Origin: Terfezia claveryi
Lineage: Eukaryota; Ascomycota; Pezizomycetes; Pezizales; Pezizaceae
DNA length: 18,347 nucleotides
NCBI GenBank assembly: GCA_015179025.1
Contig: WHUX01000582.1
Location: 1-18,347, forward strand
Direction: 5' to 3'
Of the stretch, positions 17,561-18,347 are shown one piece after another. Both the position numbers and the translations under genes were made by a program. The notes below the pieces were generated by a model that ran no database searches, was not told the DNA's origin, and worked only from the letters and a program-made list of their open reading frames with translations. The first letter of the stretch is position 1; each line of letters begins with the position of its first letter.

Positions 17561-18347
17561 AAAGCTTTATTTAGTTAAATAATATTATACTTTTTGAGAG
17601 TTATATAATAGAGCCTATTTAACTCTCATTCTTATTATTATTTACAGTTAGGATTCTAGTTCTTATTATTATTTACACTATTGATTTTGCTAGTTTTTAT
17701 ACTTAAGGCTCTATATTACTATAACTTTAATCTAAAGAAGAGATACTATTACAACTATATTTTTAGTCTTATTTTAATATTTGAATAGACTTGTTAAGAT
17801 ATTATTCTACTTTTATACTTAAATAGACTTATTTGAGTATTATTGATAAGTAATTATTATCTTAACTTTTAAAATAAGAGTCTTAAAAAGCTTATTTCTT
17901 CCATAGTCTTAGCCTAAAATTATATATATTTATCTTCATCTCTTTATCCTTTTATTGAATTTCTATCTAATATCTTATATATTTAATATAGAACTTTTTT
18001 CTCTTTAAGAAAATATATCTTTCTTATATACTCTCTACTATTATTATACTATACTTTTCTATATCTCTTACTTTTTACTTTTTACTTCTTGTCTTTGATC
18101 TATTTTAGACTTTCTCTAGATTATATCTATAGTATTTTTATATATATTATTCTCCTTTACTTAGTATTTTAGTATATATTTTAGTTACTTTATTTTCTAA
18201 AGCTTTTATTATAACTATTATCTTACCTCTATTAGTATTATCTTATTTTTAGCAATATTAGTTTTTTCTCATAATACTATATTTTCTTTTAAGTATTTCT
18301 TATTATTTTTCTTTTAATAAAGCTACTATATTTTAGTAATATAATCT
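17561..18347. other. AT-rich tail, probably the end of element D
   Basis: No open frame or recognisable motif. A short inverted repeat, GAGAGTTATATA and TAACTCTC, lies near 17597-17630, and TTCTTATTATTATTTACA occurs twice (17632, 17662). The composition matches element D (very high AT, frequent TA), so it may include D's downstream region and LTR, but no LTR boundary can be shown without its partner. Confidence 0.4.

Overview
The window looks like a gene-poor, transposon-filled block of a filamentous fungal genome. I found no host gene, tRNA or rRNA. Everything I could identify is mobile DNA, nested in at least three layers. Two Ty3/gypsy-type elements with integrase-linked chromodomains fit fungi. 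The outermost element shows CpA/TpG-to-TpA decay like that left by RIP in Pezizomycotina. The genus cannot be told from this window, and a basidiomycete is not excluded.

Layer 1 (oldest), element D, lies on the + strand in two halves (1-1096 and 17224-18347). It is a very AT-rich, stop-filled chromovirus pol with recognisable integrase core, integrase C-terminal and chromodomain relics. Layer 2, element B (1097-17223, - strand), is a Ty3/gypsy element inserted inside D's integrase C-terminal region with a perfect 5-bp target duplication (TTTCT). Its LTRs are 1097-1714 (3') and 14678-17223 (5', interrupted). Between them, on the - strand, are gag (split), protease, reverse transcriptase, RNase H, an unusual Q/E-rich and zinc-knuckle segment, and a DD35E integrase with chromodomain. 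All are broken by frameshifts and stops, and CpG is almost absent from B.

Layer 3 (youngest) consists of two DNA transposons that encode no recognisable protein. Element A (8338-13132, 4.8 kb) sits in B's gag; element C (about 14897-16791, 1.9 kb) sits in B's 5' LTR. Both end in inverted ATCAGCAAAAA tips, carry subterminal repeat arrays with GGACGCAA-type motifs, and hold the same 24-bp internal minisatellite next to a shared core, in opposite orientations. A also has inverted arms of about 0.9-1.0 kb and, in one arm only, an array of about 39-bp units with a higher-order pattern. Unlike their CpG-poor surroundings, A and to a lesser degree C keep many CpGs.

The best candidate for something undescribed is this transposon family (A and C): long foldback arms, motif-bearing subterminal arrays and a conserved satellite core, mobilised presumably by a transposase encoded elsewhere. 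The second is the zinc-knuckle segment between RNase H and integrase in element B.
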